NCBI GenBank assembly: GCA_045804965.1
Contig: JBJMMD010000035.1
Coordinates: forward strand, 5,095 to 69,094
Length of the DNA stretch: 64,000 nt
Origin: CAVTUU01 sp045804965
Lineage (GTDB): Bacteria; Chloroflexota; Chloroflexia; Thermomicrobiales; UBA6265
Direction: 5' to 3'
The notes under the pieces were generated by a model, which did no database searches, had not been told where the DNA came from, and worked only from the letters and a program-made list of their open reading frames with translations. Positions 59,815-64,000 of this stretch are shown here, one piece after another; within the stretch, counting starts at the first letter, position 1; the number at the start of each line of letters is the position of its first letter. Position numbers and translations under genes: made by a program.

Positions 59815-60879
59815 CTATCCCGCCGGCGCGGCGACCTCGGCTTGCTGGGCAAGCTGCTCCTGCACGGGGCCGGCGAGGAGGCGGATGGTGCGACGGACTT
59901 GGTCGTCGCCGATGCCGGCCGCGTAGATATTGGCGAGGAAGACATCGACGTCGAGCGCCTTGTGGGCGAAGAGCAGGTCCTTCGCCACATCCTCGGGGCC
60001 GCCGGCGATAAAGATCTCTTGCTGCAACAACCGCTCGGCTTCGGCGGCGGCCTCCGCCCGCCGGTTGCCGCGGCTGCCTTCGGCCGGGCCGTGGGGAGCA
60101 TGCAGCATGACCAAGGTGTCGATCATTTCGGTGCGTGCGCGTTCGGTGGTATCCGCGAGCACGACGTGACGCATGAGGGCGATCTTCGCCGGCGGCATCG
60201 TCTCGCCCTCCTCGAGCGTCTCCTCCAGGGCCTGCCGTCCCGCTTTGAACCCCGCCGTGGCGGGAACGAGATCGCGCAACGGTCTGAACCCGATCGCCAG
60301 GCTCATCCCATGCGAACCGGCCCAGCTCGTCGCGCCCGTCGCACCGCCCGCGTACCACAGTGGCGGGTAGGGTTCTTGCAGCGGCAGGGGGTGGATCGCG
60401 ATGTCTTTCAGGGTGTCGAATTCGCTCTCGATCGTGACCTGACCGCCGTTCCAGAGGGCCTGCATGATCGCGACGCGCTCCTGGAAGATGTCGATCCGTT
60501 TGGCCGGATCGACCCCCATCGCGACCAGCTCCTCAACCCGGTGCCCCAGACCGAGCCCGACGTCGAGCCGGCCCTTGGTGAGGTGATCGAGGACCGCGAT
60601 ATCCTCGGCCAACCGGACCGGGGAGTGAATCGGCAAGGTATTCGCCATCACGCCGAGGCGGATTGCGCTGGTGCGCTGCGAGGCCGCGCCCAGCCACGCG
60701 GTCGGCGCGGGACAGCGATACGTGGCCAGGAAGTGCCGCTCGGCGGTGAAGGCGTAGGTCAAGCCCACCTCGTCCGCGAGGGCGAGATCGTCCAAGCGCC
60801 GCCCATAGACGGCGTAGGAGTCGTCCGGATCCGTGGGATCGATCTGCGCGATATCGAACAGTCCCAATGCCATCGTCAT
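59815..60879 (-). CDS. LLM-class flavin-dependent oxidoreductase
   Basis: 354 residues. Luciferase-like TIM barrel: MALGLFDIAQIDPTDPDDSY, LADEVGLTYAFTAERHFLAT, AIRLGVMANTLPIHSPVRLA, EDIAVLDHLTKGRLDVGLGL, GHRVEELVAMGVDP, and PYPPLWYAGGATGATSWAGS. Uses FMN (or F420) for oxidation of a small substrate; alkane, aromatic and sulfonate monooxygenases are relatives. ATG 60879 with GGAG nine bases upstream; the long frame to 61011 overlaps a hairpin. The mRNA seems to start at the short-peptide locus (61067-61245) or after it. Confidence 0.87.
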   Translation of the reverse strand: MTMALGLFDIAQIDPTDPDDSYAVYGRRLDDLALADEVGLTYAFTAERHFLATYRCPAPTAWLGAASQRTSAIRLGVMANTLPIHSPVRLAEDIAVLDHLTKGRLDVGLGLGHRVEELVAMGVDPAKRIDIFQERVAIMQALWNGGQVTIESEFDTLKDIAIHPLPLQEPYPPLWYAGGATGATSWAGSHGMSLAIGFRPLRDLVPATAGFKAGRQALEETLEEGETMPPAKIALMRHVVLADTTERARTEMIDTLVMLHAPHGPAEGSRGNRRAEAAAEAERLLQQEIFIAGGPEDVAKDLLFAHKALDVDVFLANIYAAGIGDDQVRRTIRLLAGPVQEQLAQQAEVAAPAG

Positions 60880-61010
60880 TGCTATTGCTCCGCCAAAGCT
60901 GCCCACCACGGTTGGCGCGGGAAAAGAGCGCCGGGAGCCCGCGCGATCGCGGGCAGGTTCGATGCGTTCGCCGCTGTTAATGCTACTTGGAACCGGGCGG
61001 AACACGCACA

Positions 61011-61040
61011 AAGGGCCGGCCCTCGCGGACCGGCCCCTTG
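61011..61040 (-). terminator. Hairpin after the candidate short ORF
   Basis: Minus strand: AAGGGGCCGG, ten-base loop, CCGGCCCTTTG. Nine pairs with one bulged G and a short TTT. It lies 27 bp after the short-ORF stop and 130 bp before the LLM gene, so it could be a terminator or an attenuator. Confidence 0.5.
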
Positions 61041-61066
61041 CACATGAGCATCGCAGCTGTCGTGGA

Positions 61067-61120
61067 CTAGGCGCCCCCGACCTCCACCACGATGCCCATT
61101 AAACAATCACTGTGAACCAT
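61067..61120 (-). CDS. Candidate 17-residue peptide ORF (leader, RiPP-like or sRNA-encoded)
   Basis: Minus-strand ATG at 61120 reads VHSDCLMGIVVEVGGA after Met, then TAG at 61067. The ribosome site is AAGGAGGTGAT, a near-perfect match to the 16S tail, with eight bases from GGAGG to ATG. A consensus-like promoter (TTGACG-17-TAGGAT) lies 100 bp upstream and a hairpin 27 bp downstream. An earlier ACCTCC at 61157-61162 can pair with the GGAGGT, so the site may be masked in one fold. No homologue is recognised. It could be an attenuation leader of the LLM gene, a small peptide gene or an sRNA. Too short for the usual gene calls. Confidence 0.45.
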   Translation of the reverse strand: MVHSDCLMGIVVEVGGA

Positions 61121-61216
61121 GGGCATCACCTCCTTCACCCTACACGGAATTTCCCTGGAGGTTTGTACAGACGCGGCCCAGTTGGCATCTGCACCACTGC
61201 TGGACCGCTTGCGTGA

Positions 61217-61245
61217 ATCCTAGCACGCACCGTAATGAGCGTCAA
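61217..61245 (-). promoter_or_regulatory. Sigma-70-type promoter of the short ORF
   Basis: TTGACG (61240-61245) and TAGGAT (61217-61222) on the minus strand, spaced 17 bp. Start of transcription expected near 61210, leaving about a 90-base leader. Confidence 0.6.
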
Positions 61246-61310
61246 TGACAACCCGGGCATCGCTTCCAGGTAAATTGACGGAAACGGACGTGCGCGCTAC
61301 GAAGCTCGCA

Positions 61311-63608
61311 TCACCGGCGGACCCGCCGGCTCCGGCGCCGCGTGACAAGCAGGACCAGCGCGCAGACCGGAGCGATCGGCGCCGCGAACAGCAGCGATGT
61401 CCTACCCACCGTGGCGGGCTTACCTATGCCCGCGATGGCGCTCACCGTCGGTGTGTACGGGCCACCCTGAACATTGGCGACATTGGTCTGTTGCCGGAAC
61501 ATCGTGCCATCGCCCCGCACCGAATTGAACCCGTTCGGCGCCCAGATCGGGACCGTGACGAAGAGATTAGCGCTGCCGGTGTTGCTGGTCACCACGGTGG
61601 CAATCGTGCCCCAGCCATCTCCCTTCTCCCAGCGGATGCGGACGATCTCGTTCTTGGCATAGCCACGTAACGAGACCTCCGCAGCCTTTCCCCGCGCCAC
61701 AGGAGAGGTCAGTACCTTGATCCGTGGCGCGACTTCGACGTTCAGCGTTTTCGCGACGTTCCCCGAGCTGAACGTGATCTTCTGCCCCGGACCACCGGGG
61801 GTCGCCGGCACCCGGAACTTGCCGGAGGCGGCGCCAACGCTATCGGTCACGATCGTGCCGATCAGCAACTCGCTGCCGGAGAGGCGACGCCATTTGATCG
61901 TGACCGTGGCGTGGTGGCGATACCCGACCAGGCTGTAGTGAATCCAGCTATTGACCGTGGCCCGCTGAGGATTCATCGACACCGCCGGGGCCGGGGTAGC
62001 GGTCGCAGTCGGCGTGCGCGTGGGCGTGTTGGTTGGGATATTGGTTGCGGTCTCGGTCGGAGTCTGCGTCAGAGTCGCGGTGACGGTTGGCAGAGATGTT
62101 TGCGTCGCTATTGGCGTCGGAGATGGCGTGCTGGTCGACGTCGACGTGATGGTCGGGGTCGAAGAAGGCGTCAATGTGAGCGTGGCACTTGGCGTTGCCG
62201 TCGCTGTGCTCGTCGGTGAATTGGTTGCCGTATCGGTTGCCGTACTCGTCGATGATTGCGTCGCCGTTGCGGTCTCGGCCGCCATTGCGGTCTCGGTCGC
62301 AGTTGCTGTTTGAGTCGGCGTCAGCGTTGAAGTGCTGGTCGGAATTGCCGTGTTCGTCGCCATGGCCGTCGGCGCGTTTGTCGATGGAACCGCCGTGCTG
62401 GTCGGCGTGCTGGTCGGTGAGGGCGTCGAGGTGTTTGTCGAGGTGCTCGTCGGCGCCATCGTTGCCGTCTGCGTAGTTGTTGGCGTTGTGGTTGCCGTAT
62501 TCGTCGGTGTTGCCGTGTTCGTCGCCGTATTTGAGGATGTCGCCGTCGCAGTCTGAGTCGGCGAGCTGGTCGGTGGCAGAGGTGTATCGGTCGGCGATGC
62601 CGTTGCTGTACTCGTCGCCGTGCTCGTCAAGGTGACGGTTGCAGTCGCGGTCGGCGTGTTCGTCACCGTGTTCGTTGGCGTGCTGCTGGGAAGCATGGTT
62701 GGCGTATTGGATGGGGTACTCGTCGGCGTATTGGTCGTGGTATTCGTGGGCGAGTTGGTCGGCGATGCAGTTGGCGAGCTCGTTGCGGTGTTTGTCGGCG
62801 TATCCGTTGGAGGCCCTGCCGCCATAACAGTGATGGAGACCTGCGCCTCCGCCTCGGAACCCGGCGTATCCGAAGCGCGGTAATGGAACAAATAGGTGGT
62901 ATCCACGGCGAGCGCAGGCGTCACACCCGAAAAAGACCCGTCGAAGCTGAAATCGAACGTCGGAAACGGCGGAGGCGAATCGGACAGCGACGCGATCAAT
63001 GGGTCACCGTCGGGATCGGAATCGTTGCTCAGCACACCCGACTCAACGGGGATGGCAAAGGGAGCGTCCGCGGGCAGCGTGTAGCTGTCATCCACCGCCA
63101 CGGGCAGGATGTTATCGCCGACGCGGATGCGCACCGGCACGGGATCGGTCATCTCGTTGGTGTCGCTGTTGATGTAGTGATAGGTGAATTCGTCGAGTCC
63201 CAGGTAGCCACCCGCTCTGTAGCTGAGCCCACCGTCCGGAAAGAGCGTGAGGCTGGCCTCAGTTGTTGGACCTGTGACGACCTCGGGGACCCATGTGCCA
63301 GAAGAGGGCAGCACGTCGTTGGCCATGACCCCGGGCGCCGGCACGCTCAAAAATCCCAAGGTGACGTAAGAATCTGCAACGCCGACAGGCACGTCGACGC
63401 TGGCGGACGGCAAGAACGAACTGACGAAAAATGTTTCGCCGAGCATGAAATTTCGTGACTGCGAGGTCGAGTCTTCCTCGAATGGCGACACATCGATCTC
63501 GCCTGGCGCGGATTCAAGGTCGGCAGCCGCTGCCGGTGGAAGCAGACAGCTCGCGAGGAGCAGTGCGAACGCGAGACCGAACATCTGACGTGGACCTCTG
63601 TCTCCCAT
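61311..63608 (-). CDS. Secreted protein with tandem-95-type domains and a long Thr/Pro-rich linker
   Basis: 765 residues. Signal peptide MFGLAFALLLASCLLPPAAA within the first 35. Residues about 70-270 carry two cadherin/Big_9-like units: VADSYVTLGFLSVPAPGVMA with an ND.LPSSG turn, and VDDSYTLPADAPF with SNDSDPDGDPLIAS. Then about 270 residues of TxTPTxT repeats (NTPTSTPSNTPT, TATNTATPTNTATTTPTTTQ), a mucin-like stalk. The last part (about 545-720) has two Ig-like domains (YSLVGYRHHATVTIKWRRLS; SLRGYAKNEIVRIRWEKGDG) and one membrane helix (LLFAAPIAPVCALVLLV) with RRRSRRVRR. No LPxTG. Start ATG 63608; alternatives at 63584 (MFG) fit a GAGG site. Confidence 0.8.
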   Translation of the reverse strand: MGDRGPRQMFGLAFALLLASCLLPPAAAADLESAPGEIDVSPFEEDSTSQSRNFMLGETFFVSSFLPSASVDVPVGVADSYVTLGFLSVPAPGVMANDVLPSSGTWVPEVVTGPTTEASLTLFPDGGLSYRAGGYLGLDEFTYHYINSDTNEMTDPVPVRIRVGDNILPVAVDDSYTLPADAPFAIPVESGVLSNDSDPDGDPLIASLSDSPPPFPTFDFSFDGSFSGVTPALAVDTTYLFHYRASDTPGSEAEAQVSITVMAAGPPTDTPTNTATSSPTASPTNSPTNTTTNTPTSTPSNTPTMLPSSTPTNTVTNTPTATATVTLTSTATSTATASPTDTPLPPTSSPTQTATATSSNTATNTATPTNTATTTPTTTQTATMAPTSTSTNTSTPSPTSTPTSTAVPSTNAPTAMATNTAIPTSTSTLTPTQTATATETAMAAETATATQSSTSTATDTATNSPTSTATATPSATLTLTPSSTPTITSTSTSTPSPTPIATQTSLPTVTATLTQTPTETATNIPTNTPTRTPTATATPAPAVSMNPQRATVNSWIHYSLVGYRHHATVTIKWRRLSGSELLIGTIVTDSVGAASGKFRVPATPGGPGQKITFSSGNVAKTLNVEVAPRIKVLTSPVARGKAAEVSLRGYAKNEIVRIRWEKGDGWGTIATVVTSNTGSANLFVTVPIWAPNGFNSVRGDGTMFRQQTNVANVQGGPYTPTVSAIAGIGKPATVGRTSLLFAAPIAPVCALVLLVTRRRSRRVRR

Positions 63609-63862
63609 CACGGCTCGTCGACTCCAGCGATAGGCCAGCGGCACCGTGGTTCGTGCCGCGCAGCACACGACGTGAGACGGGGCATGCACTATGCCGCGTC
63701 CACTCGACCTCGGAGCAGGATCGACCAAGACGAGATGGATACCGAGGTGAGTTCGAATTGTGGAAACCGATCTGATTCTATGCGAGGCGAATGAAGCCGT
63801 AAAGGCCCAATGTTTCCAGCCTGTCACCGGCATCCTGGGCAAAGAACTACGCGGCGAGGCCG

Positions 63863-64000
63863 CTACTCGTGCTGGTGCCGCCATTTATGGAAGAGCCGGG
63901 GAGGTTTGGGCTCGAGCAAGCGCCACGACCGCGCGATCAACTCGTGCGCGCGGGCCAGCGATCCCTCCGTCGCCTCAATGCGGGCCAGCAAGTGCGTCAC
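63863..64000 (-). CDS. C-terminal end of a protein cut by the window edge
   Basis: Minus-strand frame open from the right edge to TAG at 63863 (complement CTA), 45 residues: VTHLLARIEATEGSLARAHE, LIARSWRLLEPKPPRLFHKW, RHQHE. Leu/Arg-rich helix then a basic tail; no family recognised. The following surface gene starts 255 bp further on, same strand. Confidence 0.45.
   Translation of the reverse strand: MTHLLARIEATEGSLARAHELIARSWRLLEPKPPRLFHKWRHQHE

Noticed and set aside
61980..62830. Possible CRISPR or tandem repeat array in GTGTTGGTCGG-like units
   Set aside because: Units are irregular and encode a Thr/Pro-rich linker in the minus frame; no spacer structure.

Overview
The window is GC-rich bacterial chromosome. 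Gene content fits Chloroflexota, most likely Thermomicrobia-like. The clues are secreted SpaA-type and DUF11-type proteins ending in LPxTG-like tails, an ECF sigma factor paired with a membrane-anchored LuxR-HTH protein, a sugar-isomerase/DUF309 fusion, a DUF385-type (F420-family) remnant, and very many short palindromic intergenic repeats. This taxonomic call is inference from family content; no rRNA gene is present.

Layout. 1-11.3 kb: the end of gltX, a secreted rhodanese, a lone CopG/BrnA-like antitoxin, a four-SH3b secreted protein, an APH-type kinase, smc, a TIM-barrel/DUF309 fusion, and a HicB-like gene followed in frame after one amber codon by an HTH. 11.4-16.4 kb: a giant secreted DUF11 protein. 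17-22.3 kb: an APH-fold kinase abutting a divergent enolase, a GIY-YIG-like ORF, and accD-accA. 22.5-30.6 kb: an HxlR/SCP2 regulator divergent from a DHA2-type MFS exporter, a nitrilase-family hydrolase, then a zone of gene debris (PQQ propeller, CsoR and MFS fragments; broken F420-type reductase and methyltransferase). 30.8-35.3 kb: a metal module (P1B-4-like ATPase, small membrane protein, CsoR with operator, GNAT), a DnaA-box-rich gap and a hicAB pair. 35.5-41.8 kb: an AI-2E-type permease, a queuosine-salvage protein, two SnoaL-like paralogues, a solo LuxR HTH, and the sigma factor/LuxR pair. 41.9-49.9 kb: two large secreted proteins of disulfide-paired SpaA-like repeats. 50.5-53 kb: two Dpp/Opp-type permeases. 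53.4-64 kb: ribosomal protein L25/Ctc, an alpha/beta hydrolase, a two-gene ABC exporter divergent from a TetR regulator, hydroxypyruvate-isomerase-like, an LPDTG Cys-rich Tat protein, an LLM flavin oxidoreductase preceded by a candidate 17-residue ORF, and a secreted protein with a very long Thr/Pro linker.

Themes. (1) Cell-surface biology dominates: four ORFs carry LPxTG-[S/A]-G tails and two more are large secreted repeat proteins, but no sortase lies here. (2) Regulator/transporter pairs recur with visible operators (HxlR-MFS, TetR-ABC, CsoR-P1B). (3) At least three classes of short palindromic repeat pepper the intergenic space; one sits in frame inside a GNAT gene and one lies between accD and accA. 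(4) Decayed gene fragments, some homologous to intact genes in this window, mark recombination.

Most worth a second look: the repeat family whose stem changes on both sides while its ACGAAG spacer stays fixed; the in-frame repeat insertion in the GNAT gene; the candidate short-peptide/leader locus at 61.0-61.25 kb with a pairable Shine-Dalgarno; the DnaA-box cluster at 34.2-34.6 kb; the enolase paralogue lacking two active-site residues; and the 41-bp perfect palindrome at 41.8 kb.
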